Origin: Corylus avellana
Lineage: Eukaryota > Streptophyta > Magnoliopsida > Fagales > Betulaceae
Direction of reading: 5' to 3'
DNA: 64,000 nucleotides
Assembly: GCF_901000735.1 (NCBI RefSeq)
Contig: NC_081542.1
Span: 45,982,238-46,046,237, forward strand
The position numbers and the translations under genes are program-made. A model generated the notes under the pieces. The model saw only the letters and a list, made by a program, of their open reading frames with translations, was not told the DNA's origin and did no database searches. Below are positions 10,093-23,421 of this stretch, piece after piece. Each line of letters begins with the position of its first letter. The first letter of the stretch is position 1.

Positions 10093-11232
10093 ATGTCGTT
10101 GTCTCGCATCTTCCGCCGCGCTTTCTCCACCTCCGTCGAATCCGACTTCACACCTACCTTGAAATCCATTTCCCGCGATCTCTACCGGGAGCGCAGCCTC
10201 AAACAACTCGTCCAGAAGTTCAAGAAATCCTCCGAGATCAAACTGTTCCGCGCCAAAACTAACATATACAGAGACACTGTCCATCGGCTTGCTTCGGCGA
10301 AATGCTTCAACTTGATCGAAGAGATCCTCGAACACCAAAAGAAGTACGAGGATATCTCCAAAGAAGGCTTCTCTGCCCGACTTATAAGTCTATACGGGAG
10401 ATCAGACATGTTCGAGCATGCCCAGAAAGTGTTTGATGAAATGCATGACCGGAAGCCTGCGCGCACTGTGTTATCCCTCAATGCGCTCTTGGGGGCGGCT
10501 TTGAACTCGAAGAAGTTTGACTTGGTTGGTGGGCTTTTTAAGGAGTTGCCAAAGAAGTTGTCCATTGAACCAGATTTGATTTCGTATAATACGGTTATCA
10601 AGGCGTTTTGCGAGATGGGTTCATTTGATTTGGCAATTTCAATGCTTGATGAGATGGAGAAGAAGGGTGTGGAGCCAGATTTGATTACATTCAATACCCT
10701 TTTGCATGGGTTATATGGGAAGGGTCAGTTTTTGCATGGTGAAAAGATATGGGATCGAATGAAGAAGAAAAATGTTATTCTGGATGATAGGAGTTACAAT
10801 GCAAAGTTGCTTGGATTGGCGTTGGAGAAGAAAACCAAAGAGGCTGTTGAGTTAGTCGAAGAAATGAAGAGTAAGGAAGTCGAACCAAGCCTGTTTAGTT
10901 TCACTGCTGTGATTAAAGGATTTGTTAATGAAGGGAACTGGGAGGAAGCTAAGCTGTGGTACAATAAGATAGGGCAGAGCAACCTTGCCCCGGATAGAGT
11001 GATTTTCAATATTCTTATTCCCTTTTTTTGTGCGAAGGGTGAGGTGGACCTTGCCTTCGAGCTGTGCAAGGAAATCCTCAAAAGGAAGTTCCTTGTTGAT
11101 GTTTCGCTATTGCAACTTGTGGTGGATGGACTGGTTAAAGAGTCTAAAATGGAGGAAGCGAAGAAGCTTGTGGAGCTGGGGAAGTTTAATAAGTACGCTC
11201 GTTATAGTCTGAAATTGCCCTCAGATGAGTAG
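10093..11232 (+). CDS. P-class PPR protein 3 of the array (mitochondrial PPR3-like)
   Basis: Intronless. I choose the ATG at 10093 (MSLSRIFRRAFSTS, 379 aa) because it aligns with the starts of the other copies and opens a good mitochondrial presequence. An in-frame ATG at 10066 would add nine residues (MRFHTVTQT). The PPR ladder and the tail RYSLKLPSDE are complete. Residues 5/35 of four motifs read N/D, N/D, N/S and T/D. The T/D motif (LFSFTAVIKGFVNEGNW) would prefer G under the known PPR code, where the paralogues have N/D or N/G. Its last third is repeated, inverted, at 25406-25788. Confidence 0.9.
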   Translation: MSLSRIFRRAFSTSVESDFTPTLKSISRDLYRERSLKQLVQKFKKSSEIKLFRAKTNIYRDTVHRLASAKCFNLIEEILEHQKKYEDISKEGFSARLISLYGRSDMFEHAQKVFDEMHDRKPARTVLSLNALLGAALNSKKFDLVGGLFKELPKKLSIEPDLISYNTVIKAFCEMGSFDLAISMLDEMEKKGVEPDLITFNTLLHGLYGKGQFLHGEKIWDRMKKKNVILDDRSYNAKLLGLALEKKTKEAVELVEEMKSKEVEPSLFSFTAVIKGFVNEGNWEEAKLWYNKIGQSNLAPDRVIFNILIPFFCAKGEVDLAFELCKEILKRKFLVDVSLLQLVVDGLVKESKMEEAKKLVELGKFNKYARYSLKLPSDE

Positions 11233-11687
11233 TGCAATCGCTTTTTGTTGGTCTTTTGTCCCGTAGGTCAAATGTTTTATGGTACTACAACAAATTTCAA
11301 AAAGGCTGGGGTTTAGTGGGAGCTTGAAAGGTCGAGCTTTTCTTGTTTTAGTCGGAAAATGCAATTGGACAAGTAGCGCAACGGCAATTCTATTCTTAGT
11401 TGATCTTGTTTAAGCTATTTATTCTGATAATTTATCTACTGTCTTTTCTTGCTGAAAGTATTTCTGAGCTTGTGCCTCCTCCTCTACCGGTCTTGAACTT
11501 CTTTTTTGATTTCTTGTTTTTTTTTGGGCAAGTGATCATGACTAATGAATGGATTCCTGAAGACGGAAGTTTGAGAGATTACTTTGTACGTGGTTTTTAA
11601 TATCATATGAAAAAACCCTGTTTGTGATTTAATTTGGGAAATAGAATAGCTAGGTCATTCAAAGTGTAACCAAGTACAATCTCAACA
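11233..11687. other. PPR gene 3 downstream region
   Basis: No gene. It is repeated in inverted orientation at about 24952-25405. It ends in the left target duplication of the SINE insertion (AAGTACAATCTCAACA, 11672-11687). Confidence 0.5.
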
Positions 11688-11784
11688 GTCTCTAAGAGGT
11701 AGCTCAATCGGCTGGAGACCACGCCTTATAAAGCGGAGGTCTTTAGTTCAAATCCCCCTAGCCCCTCTTGTGTGAACATCTCAA
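11688..11784 (+). mobile_element. short tRNA-derived SINE
   Basis: Contains a pol III A box-like TAGCTCAATCGG and a B box-like AGTTCAAATCC, spaced as in a tRNA, but no tRNA cloverleaf or CCA-ready acceptor. Flanked by a 16-bp direct repeat with one mismatch (11672-11687 and 11785-11800), a retroposition target duplication. A related copy with a poly-A tail lies at 51054-51166. Confidence 0.75.
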
Positions 11785-11833
11785 AAGTACAGTCTCAACA
11801 TTGTTGAGAAGGAAGGATGATAAGTACTTAAGC

Positions 11834-11874
11834 CATCTTGAGTACTCAAGTACTCAAGTTAAGTACTCAAGATG
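11834..11874. repeat. ACTCAAG palindromic cluster upstream of PPR gene 4
   Basis: CATCTTGAGTACT and AGTACTCAAGATG face each other around further ACTCAAG units, giving a perfect short hairpin. A direct repeat of TGCCATTAATGATCTTTA follows (11875-11940). The block is conserved in the inverted duplicate upstream of PPR gene 5. Confidence 0.6.
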
Positions 11875-12083
11875 TGCCATTAATGATCTTTATAAGGCAA
11901 AATACTCCAATCCCTCTATATGCCATTAATGATCTTTACCTGCATTTACCAGATGTGCAGATTTCCAAGAATTTCGCTGGGTATATTTTGCCAAAAACCC
12001 GTTAAACCCTCTTAAAAACCCAAGACTCCCCCTCATTTTCACTCCTTCAGTTCTCTTCCAACCCGAAACCTCCCAACAAGCAA

Positions 12084-13217
12084 ATGATGTCGTTCTCTCG
12101 CATTCTCTACCGCTCTTTCTCTACTTTCCCTCAACCGAATTCCACAACTAGCATCAAATCTATTGCCAACGATCTCTACAAAGAACGCAGCCTTGAATGC
12201 CTTGTACAGAAGTTCAAGAAGTACTCCGAGCTTAAACGGTTCCGCACCCGAGCTGGAATATACGAAGACACAGTCCGCAAGCTCGCTAAGGCAAAATGCT
12301 TCAGATGGATTGAAGAGATCCTTGAAGACCAAAAGAAGTATGAGGATATCTCCAAAGAAGGCTTCTCGATCCGACTCATGTCTTTATATGGAAAAGCAGG
12401 CATGTTTGAGCATGCCCATAAAGTGTTCTATGAAATGTCTGACAGGAATTGCAGGTGCACAGTCTTATCCCTCAATGCGCTTTTGGGGGCTTGTGTAAAC
12501 TCGAAGAAGTTTGATTTTGTTGAAGGGCTTTTTAAGGCGTTACCTAAGAAGTTGTCTATTGAACCGGATTTGATTTCGTACAATACAGTTATTAAGGCAT
12601 TTTGTCTGATGGGTTCCTTTGATTCAGCGGTTTTGTTGCTTGAAGAGATGGAAAAGAAGGGTTTGGAGCCAGATTTGTTTACATTCAATACCCTTTTGAA
12701 TGGATTATATGCGAAGGGTCGGGTCTCGGATGGTGAAAAGATATGGGAGCTAATGCAGAAGAAGAATGTTGTCCCTGACATCAGGAGTTACAATGCAAAG
12801 TTGCTTGGATTGGCGTTGGACAAGAAAACCAAAGAGGCGATGGAGTTGGTTGAAGAAATGAAGACTAGGGGAGTCAAACCAAACGCATTTAGTTTCAATG
12901 CTCTGATTAAAGGATATGTTATTGAGGGGAACTTGGAGGAAGCCAAGTGGTGGTTCGATCACGTGGGGGAGGGCGAGAGTGCCCCTGGTAAAAAGACATT
13001 CGAGATAGTTGTCCCCTTCGTTTGTGAGAAGGGTGAGTTGGAGCTTGCCTTTGATCTGTGCAAGGAAATTTTCAAGAGGAAGTTCCTTGTTGATGTTTCG
13101 TTATTGCAGCTTGTTGTGAATACACTGGTTAAGGAGTCTAAAATGGAGGAAGCAAAGAAGCTTGTGCAGCTTGGGAAGAGATATAGTTATTGCCGATATG
13201 ATCTGAAATTGCCGTAG
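12084..13217 (+). CDS. P-class PPR protein 4 of the array (mitochondrial PPR3-like)
   Basis: Intronless ORF of 377 aa (MMSFSRILYRSFSTFPQ; the second Met at 12087 is an equally good start). Basic, Ser/Thr-rich presequence, PPR ladder from about residue 55, tail RYDLKLP. Residues 5/35 of four motifs read N/D, N/D, N/N and N/G, so the last motif (AFSFNALIKGYVIEGNL) differs from genes 1-3. A near-identical inverted copy lies at 23422-24555, with eight amino-acid differences by eye. Downstream are the GC-rich block and a CRK 3' remnant. Probable role: mitochondrial RNA or rRNA binding; target unknown. Confidence 0.9.
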   Translation: MMSFSRILYRSFSTFPQPNSTTSIKSIANDLYKERSLECLVQKFKKYSELKRFRTRAGIYEDTVRKLAKAKCFRWIEEILEDQKKYEDISKEGFSIRLMSLYGKAGMFEHAHKVFYEMSDRNCRCTVLSLNALLGACVNSKKFDFVEGLFKALPKKLSIEPDLISYNTVIKAFCLMGSFDSAVLLLEEMEKKGLEPDLFTFNTLLNGLYAKGRVSDGEKIWELMQKKNVVPDIRSYNAKLLGLALDKKTKEAMELVEEMKTRGVKPNAFSFNALIKGYVIEGNLEEAKWWFDHVGEGESAPGKKTFEIVVPFVCEKGELELAFDLCKEIFKRKFLVDVSLLQLVVNTLVKESKMEEAKKLVQLGKRYSYCRYDLKLP

Positions 13218-13479
13218 TGCTATGGTTTCCTGTCATTATTTCGTTGCAAAGATCTTTGGTGGAGCTGGTGAAGGCTGAATAATTATTTCCGTTGCACTTT
13301 TGTGCTTAGTTAATCCTATTGAAATCTGTTATCAATTCTCTTTTGGGGAACTTGCTTGCTTATCCTTCCTAACCTTTGCTCGATTTACAATGTTCCTCAA
13401 ATTTACCTTCTCAAGCTACCGAATACTTATACCATCTATCAGTATTTTTTATTAACTTAGACGAAAAATGCATTATGTG

Positions 13480-13640
13480 ACCCACAAGTGACATAAAATG
13501 TCCATTATGCTAATGGCTTTAGTCTGCTGTGGGCGGTGGGCTGCATGACCCACCCTTGGCCGGGTCTGGCTAGACCTGGCCTGGCCTTGGCCATGGGTGG
13601 CCAAACCACAGCCAAGCTGTGGATCGTCAATTGTTTTGTT
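13480..13640. repeat. GC-rich TGGCC block, copy 1
   Basis: A GC-rich island in AT-rich DNA, built of CTGGCC/TGGCCA words (GGCCGGGTCTGGC, GGCCTGGCCTTGGCC). It sits after PPR gene 4 and recurs after the PPR remnant (14912-15070) and, inverted, after PPR gene 5 (23010-23165). It marks the duplicated unit. Confidence 0.7.
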
Positions 13641-13739
13641 TTAATAAATATGATATTTTTGTAATTTTGACCTATAATCATTCTTAATGGAAGGGTAACA
13701 TTATAAAAGATTAAAACTTGAATACACAAAATTAAGAGT

Positions 13740-13925
13740 TGTTAATTGTAGCTTTCATAAAGTACTAGCGAGGGTAGAGCTCCGAAATTGAAGCCATATT
13801 TGCTGAGGCTTGGATTGAGTTGCCTTGAGGTCTCTCACTTGGCTCTATATTCCCTCGAGATGGCATATCTGAGTGAATACTACTATGCTTAAAAAATGCA
13901 GGTTTTGAGGGTGCTGGAAGAGTGA
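13740..13925 (-). pseudogene. 3' remnant of a CRK receptor kinase
   Basis: Near copy of the last exon of the intact CRK (15725-15895), covering the C-terminal tail, with in-frame differences. At about 13925 it jumps to sequence that lies upstream of the intact CRK (about 18890-19000), so the body of the gene has been deleted. Confidence 0.75.
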
Positions 13926-14061
13926 TGGAGTAGGTACATTTTTGAAGCCTTTAAAGTCTAAAACAGATCGATTAGTAAAATATTAAAAAATAATTGAATG
14001 TACAAATGTATTTTAAAACTCATTAATTAAACTAAATAAAATAAAATAAAATTAATTACTT

Positions 14062-14161
14062 NNNNNNNNNNNNNNNNNNNNNNNNNNNNNNNNNNNNNNN
14101 NNNNNNNNNNNNNNNNNNNNNNNNNNNNNNNNNNNNNNNNNNNNNNNNNNNNNNNNNNNNN
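14062..14161. other. assembly gap (100 N)
   Basis: Exactly 100 N, a scaffold join of unknown true length. It coincides with the inner end of the left arm of the inverted duplication. Confidence 0.99.
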
Positions 14162-14584
14162 CTTTTTATATCATATTAACATCAAAGCATTCTAAATTTT
14201 TCACTTTTTATATCACATTATTTACTTTTTATTATTATTCAAATAAAAAAACACTATAAAATAAAATTTTTTCACTTTTTTATACCACTTTTTTATTTTT
14301 TTATACCAAACATTTTTACTTTTTTACATCAATTTACATTAACTATGGTGTCTAAACCGACCCATTTACCAAACACCTACGTGGTGCACAATTGTTCCCC
14401 AAGGTGTACTTTTTGGATGAAAACCCAGCAATCTTCCAGCTTTTTGTCTTTTCCTCACAACTAGATTTAAAAAAAAAAAAAAGAAAAAGAAAAAGAAAGA
14501 CATGTCATCAAATGCTAATATAACGTACTAACTCTAGAATGCCATCTTTCATGCACACTGTTTAGCTTGATAGGCACTTCCAAC
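14162..14584. other. intergenic, partial copy of a hairpin-type repeat
   Basis: About 14165-14330 resembles the T-rich part of the element around 50090-50250 (TTTTTATATCACATTA, TTATTATTATTCAAATAAAAAA). No coding signal. A poly-A/AAAGA tract lies at 14468-14500. Confidence 0.5.
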
Positions 14585-14905
14585 CTTGTTATTGAGGGGA
14601 ACTTGGAGGAAGCCAAGTGGTGGTTCGATCACGTGGGGGAGGGCGAGAGTGCTCCTGGTAAAAAGACTTTCGAGATTGTTGTCCGATCCCCTTCGTTTGT
14701 GAGAAGGGTGAGTTGGAGCTTGCCTTTGAGCTGTGCCAGGAAATTTTCAATAGGAAGTTCCTTGTTGATGTTTCGTTATTTCAGCTTGTGGTGGCCGGAT
14801 ACACTGGTTAAGGAGTCTAAAATGGAGGAAGCAAAGAAGCTTGTGCAGCTTGGGAAGAGACATAGTTATTGCCGTTATGATCTGAAATTGCCTTCAGGTG
14901 AGTAG
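14585..14905 (+). pseudogene. PPR 3' fragment, frameshifted
   Basis: Copy of the last third of PPR gene 4 (from its codons for VIEGNLEEAKWWFDHVG). Two small insertions lie relative to gene 4: 5 bp near 14687 and 4 bp near 14795. Together they restore the frame at the end (KRHSYCRYDLKLPSGE). No start or presequence remains. It lies one unit downstream of gene 4 and directly precedes the second GC-rich block and the intact CRK. Confidence 0.85.
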
Positions 14906-14911
14906 TGCTAT

Positions 14912-15070
14912 GGGTCATGCGACCCACAGTTCCTGGCCGTGGATCGCAAGACCGTGCGCATGGCTTTGGTCTGCCGTGGGTTGCATGACCCACCCTTGGC
15001 CGGGTCTGGCCAGACTTGGCCTGGCCTTGGACATGGGTGGCCAAACCAAACTGTGGATCATCAATTGTTT
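14912..15070. repeat. GC-rich TGGCC block, copy 2
   Basis: Same CTGGCC/TGGCCA-rich island as at 13480-13640, with an extra GACCCACAGTTCCTGGCCGT section at its start. Confidence 0.7.
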
Positions 15071-15735
15071 TGTTTTAATAAATGTGGCATTTTTGTAATT
15101 TCAACCTACAATCATTCTTAATGGAAGGGTGATATTGTAAAAGATTAAAACTTGAATACACAAAACTAAGAATTTATAAATTTTGGGGAGTGTGATTGCA
15201 AAAACAATAATACATTAGAGCGCAAATAAAGTTTTCCTTTTTTATTGTTCCATAGGGTTTAGGGTTATTGTTATTCCGTAGGGGGTACTTTTTATTTGTT
15301 TGATTGTTATTTGTTGATTTATTGTTATCTGTTGGGTTTATGTTGTTACGTAGGTCAGTGAGTCTTTTATGTTATATTGTTGTATTTTTTTGGTGAGTTT
15401 TTATGTTGTTGGAATTTCTAGTTATCTCCTTCGTTACTTTAGTTGTGGCTAGGTGTTTGGTATTTGTATTTGGGTAGGAGTTGTTTACAGCAGCGTATGG
15501 GATCGAGCTAGTTATGTTTTATTTCTAAGTCCTCATTACGTTGGACTCTTTTGGTTGTAATTGGTTCTTAAATACCTCATTGCTATGGAATAAAAATCAC
15601 CAGTCAAGTAATTTATCAAACGTTGTGTACGTAGGAGTTGAGAGTTCTTCTAATTACTCATAAAAAGCCATTCCTTGGAAAATTAACATTTAACATTTCA
15701 AAATATACATTCTTATTTGTAGCTTTCATAAAGTA
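15071..15735. other. intergenic DNA downstream of the CRK
   Basis: No ORF. About 15240-15600 is T/G-rich and ends in TAATTGGTTCTTAAATACCTC...GGAATAAAAATC, which looks like a LINE 3' end, but no protein domain supports that. Confidence 0.4.
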
Positions 15736-18785
<3,050 letters not shown>

Positions 18786-19980
18786 TGCCTTTAATTTGTT
18801 CCGTTTACTGGCAAGCTTTAGGCCTTGAAGATCATAACATGCCTTTTTATTGACAAGGGTGAGGTAGGTTGACGTAGTTGTCTTGGTGCCATTTTTGAAG
18901 CCTCTAAAGTCTAAAGTCTAAAGTCCACCGTCTTTGAAAATTCTAATGTTGAATTGAAACAAATGTAGATTCGCTTAGCAATTTCTTACTTTTATAATCT
19001 AAAATAGATAAGGAAAATATTAAAAAAATTCTTCACATCAGATTATGCATCTCAAATGCAAAATATATTCTTGTCACATTTGTGAACAATGCACGTGTAG
19101 CTTGCACTGTTCACACATCCATCTCATTAATATACTATTTCTTTTTTTACATTTTTCTTTTTCTAAAATTTTTTCCTATTATTTCTCTCTCCACATTTCT
19201 CTTTTTCCAAAATTTTCTCTTACTATTTTTTCTCAGCATCTCTCTTTTCTCAAATGTTGAAAAATAAGATTCGTAAAAAAAAATACAATCCTTATAAAAA
19301 AAAAAAAAAAAAAATTAATAAAATGTATAATGTCTTTTAAAATTTATTAACTAAATTAAATAAAGTAAATTTAGATTAATTATTTAGCATATAAATCTGC
19401 ATAAACTAATGTGAATGCTCAAAAAGATATATAATAAGAAAAGTCTTCTGATTTAAATTATTTCTGCGTACCATTACTGGGTGGGGCCGGGCCGGGGCTT
19501 CTGATACTTTGAATGCCTAAAGGAAATTTGCTCGCCCCGTCGTCCACGGACCATGCACGGACATGTTACTGTCTAATGTCCTTCCTATTAATGACATGCT
19601 TGACTACTGCAAAATTCCCAACCCCACACGCACCCACCACAAAGCAATATTTAAAGCACTTGAAATCTATACGAGAGACAATTGCAAATATTTTTTATTT
19701 TATTTTATAAATTAATTATGGATAAATATTTTAAGTTAGCCCAGTTAAAATAAAGAAAAAAGTTTATATACTCTCCTTAAATTACGATATTATTGTCAAT
19801 CCCCTCCCAAATAATCAAAAATCAGAAGAGAAAAAAATAATAATAAAGAAAGAAAAGGAGGTAAAGTAGATGATCGAGCCTTCTCAAAAGCCATGTTGTA
19901 GTAAATGAAGAATAGAAAGAAAAAGGAGGCTAAGTAGATGATCGAGCCTTCTCGAAAGCCATGTTGTAGTACATGAAGAA
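18786..19980. other. CRK upstream region and inverted-duplication core
   Basis: No gene. About 19330-19980 is repeated inverted at about 22100-22660, including a GTCCACGGAC-containing GC-rich patch. A direct repeat of about 70 bp, GATGATCGAGCCTTCTC...CATGTTGTAGTA, lies at 19869-19975. Confidence 0.6.
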
Positions 19981-20080
19981 NNNNNNNNNNNNNNNNNNNN
20001 NNNNNNNNNNNNNNNNNNNNNNNNNNNNNNNNNNNNNNNNNNNNNNNNNNNNNNNNNNNNNNNNNNNNNNNNNNNNNNNN
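19981..20080. other. assembly gap (100 N)
   Basis: Exactly 100 N. It coincides with the end of detectable inverted-repeat homology. Confidence 0.99.
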
Positions 20081-20210
20081 TCTTTCTTTGTTTCCGGTAT
20101 GTTTCTTTAAAAAAAAAAAAAAAAAACACGTGGGAGGGGGAGGGGGAGGCGACTTTTGGGAACCGTGTGTGGGGAGACGCGATTGTCCCCCAAAATATAA
20201 AATAGCTTAA

Positions 20211-20247
<37 letters not shown>

Positions 20248-21657
20248 TCAGTTTTCTCAAAGCAAATGTGCACCTCCCACTTACACGGTTCTAACTTCTT
20301 CTTCTTCTTCTTCTTTTTTCTTATTATTTTTTTTTTTTAATATAAAGATTTTATTGATTAAAAATCACGATTATAAAACTTTTACAAAGCAAACAAAAAG
20401 TTCTTATAACACAAAGCATAAAGCTCTACAAAATCATAGTCACATGCTATGAGGTTACAAAGTTATAGATTAAAAATTCTTACAATCAAGTGCTATTTAT
20501 GACTTATATCTTTCTCTAACTCATGTACAAATACAATTAAAGAGTAAACTAGATCTAAGATATGAGTATCCAAATTTCCTAACAAAATTTATTTAAACCA
20601 GCCGTAAGAAATAACTCTTCACACTGAAACTATTCAGGCTGTGAGAAATAACCCATCACACTTAATTATTTCTCTCCACTCATGATCGAAGGTAAATCTA
20701 GAGAGAATAAACTTCTTATTCAAAAACAAATAAACAACTATCAAGTAGTTGTAGCGGCCAAAGAGGAGATGAATGGCACAATATGGTAAAAGTTAGACGG
20801 ACCCATAATGGAGAAGTTGAAGTTGCTGATTTGGTCGGAGAACACCTACAAACATTAAAACAAAAAAAAAAAAAAAAAAAAAAAGTGGGTAATGAGGAGA
20901 AGGACCGTACACAATTCTCACTTCTGTCCGTATATGAATGCCAACTATTGACTATGTGACTTTTCAACCCTCAATTTAGTCATGGGCACGTGTCTTGCTT
21001 TATTGGTTTATGGGTACTGCCGTGGGAGATTAGCTCTCCAAATCCTTCTCCAAGTTGGAGCGTGTGGGGCTCACGCGGTGTACAAGTCTTTCTTGTAAAA
21101 GGCTTTATAGTTTTTGTCTTATATGGAATCCAAGAATGACTTGTATTAGGAGAATTGGAGTGCACCGACTTTGCCCCCAAAAACACCAATAGAGCCGCAC
21201 AATTGAATTTGTGGGCTGCTGCTTAGTGCACCGCACCTCTTGTATTTTCTTCTTGGTTTCATGAGTTAGAGACAAGAGAGAAAATAAAGGAGAGAAGACA
21301 AACAGGGCAGACTGTTTTTTTCTTGATTTTGGAGGAGCCAAAATGAGAGAGAAAAAGAAAGGGTGCTACTGTGGGAGAGAAAAATAAATAGAGACCAACC
21401 GCTATTGTATCCTAGCAAAAGAAGAAGAATTTGTATTCCTGTCTTTTGTATTTTCTTTGGGGAATAATTTTTATTGTGTGATTGTGAGATTCGAGTGTAT
21501 TAGGGTTTTGGGTTTGAATGATTTTCTCTCTAGACTATATTTTTATACTCCATCTTTCATAGTGAATTTCTTCATGCATGATAGCCTCCGCTAGTAGACA
21601 TACCTCACATTGAGAGAACAACTTAAATCTTTGTGTTATCTTGTGTGGGATTATTCT
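20081..21657. other. intergenic, possible LTR fragment
   Basis: No gene. A (TTA)n microsatellite lies at 20213-20247. The right end (about 21480-21657, with CCTCACATTGAGAGAACAAC and AAATCTTTGTGTTATCTTGTG) resembles the U5 region of a plant Copia LTR, but no second LTR, PBS or coding region is present before the gap. Confidence 0.35.
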
Positions 21658-21757
21658 NNNNNNNNNNNNNNNNNNNNNNNNNNNNNNNNNNNNNNNNNNN
21701 NNNNNNNNNNNNNNNNNNNNNNNNNNNNNNNNNNNNNNNNNNNNNNNNNNNNNNNNN
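21658..21757. other. assembly gap (100 N)
   Basis: Exactly 100 N. Confidence 0.99.
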
Positions 21758-22063
21758 CCAACACGTTAGCCAAAAAGTAATAGCTTTCCCTCCCACATGT
21801 TAGAGTATTTTCAGTTCAACAAATACTTAGCTAAATTTTAGTTACATGAACACTTTTTTTTTACAAAAATTTTATTTTAGCTATCTACTTTTTGAAAGTT
21901 CCTACATTCGACTCAACATTTTAACTATCAACATTCACTTTTTTCATTTAAGAGAATAATATTCTTTTTTATTATTATTATCAAATATGCATTGTTGAGC
22001 ACCGTTGTTACTCAACAAATATTTGGTTACTTTGTTGAGCCGAATGTAAAGTGTTTTTAACCG

Positions 22064-22094
<31 letters not shown>

Positions 22095-22660
22095 TTGGGA
22101 CAGCTGATGTAAGTGCTCTTGTAAGATTATCTATTCTTCATGTACTACAACATGGCCATCATTCCTCAAGAAGGCCTGACCATCTACTGTACCTCCTTTT
22201 TCTTTGATTTTTTTTTTTTTTTGTATTTATAACGACATTTTGCCTCCCTTTCCGATTTTTGATTATTTGGAAGGCATTGACAATAAAATCGTAATTTAAG
22301 ATAAAATTTATTTCTTTATTTTATCGGGGCTAACTTAAAATATTTATCCACAATTAATTTATAAGATAAAATAAAAAAATATATTCTCATATATATGATT
22401 TCAAGTTACTTTCTTGACATATATGTTTTAAATATTTGCTTTGTGGTGGGTGCATTTGGGAATTTTGCACTAGTCAAGCATGTCATTAATAGGAATTAAG
22501 GACATTAGACAGTAACATGTCCGTGGACGACGGGGCGAGCATTTAAAGCATTAGAAACCCCGGTCCTCAAAAGTCAGTCAACTTACGTATATACGTAGAA
22601 ATAATTTAAATCAAAAGACTCTTCTTATTATCTTTTTGAGCATTCACATTAGTTTATTCA
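21758..22660. other. intergenic, inverted copy of the CRK upstream region
   Basis: From about 22100 it mirrors 19980 back to 19330, with indels. 21758-22090 has no match that I can see in the window and no ORF. Confidence 0.5.
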
Positions 22661-23009
22661 AAGTAATTAATTTTATTTTATTTTATTTAGTTTAATTAAT
22701 GACTTTTAAAATACATTTGTACATTCAATTATTTTTTAATATTTTACTAATCGATCTGTTTTAGACTTTAAAGGCTTCAAAAATGTACCTACTCCATCAC
22801 CAAGTGAGAGACCTCAAGGCAACTCAATCCAAGCCTCAGCAAATATGGCTTCAATTTCGGAGCTCTACTCTCGCTAGTACTTTATGAAAGCTACAATTAA
22901 GAACTCTTAATTTTGTGTATTCAAGTTTTAATCTTTTATAATGTTACCCTTTCATTAGGAATGATTATAGGTCAAAATTACAAAAATATCATAATTATTA
23001 GAACAAAAC

Positions 23010-23165
23010 AATTGACGATCCACAGCTTGGCTGTGGTTTGGCCACCCATGGCCAAGGCCAGGCCAAGTCTAGCCAGACCCGGCCAAGGGTGGGTCATACA
23101 ACCCAGGGCAGACCAAAGCCATTAGCATAATGGACATTTTAATTATGTCACGTGTGGGTCACGTA
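23010..23165. repeat. GC-rich TGGCC block, copy 3 (inverted)
   Basis: Reverse-complement copy of 13480-13640. Confidence 0.7.
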
Positions 23166-23421
23166 ATCCATTTTTCGTCCAAGTTAATAAAAAATACTGA
23201 TGGATGGTAAAAATATTCGGTAGTTTGAGAAGGTAAATTTGAGGAACATTGTAAATCGAGTAGAGATTAGGAAGGATAAGCAAGCAAGTTCCCCAAAAGA
23301 GAATTGATAACAGATTTCAATAGGATTAACTAAGCACAAAAGTGCAACGGAAATAATTATTCAGCCTTCACCAGCTCCACCAAAGATCTTTGCAACGAAA
23401 TAATGACAGGAAACCATAGCA

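Noticed and set aside
11697..11768. A tRNA gene, because pol III A and B boxes are present
   Set aside because: No cloverleaf or proper acceptor stem, a non-tRNA tail, and a 16-bp target duplication. It is a SINE.
4537..13217. Restorer-of-fertility-like (RFL) PPR cluster
   Set aside because: RFL proteins are usually much longer with many more repeats and a different motif style. Length and tail here fit the small mitochondrial PPR3-like group.
21370..21657. Copia LTR U5 region
   Set aside because: Only a loose resemblance (TGAGAGAACAAC, TTGTGTTATCTTGTG) with no PBS or partner LTR before the gap; kept as a low-confidence remark only.
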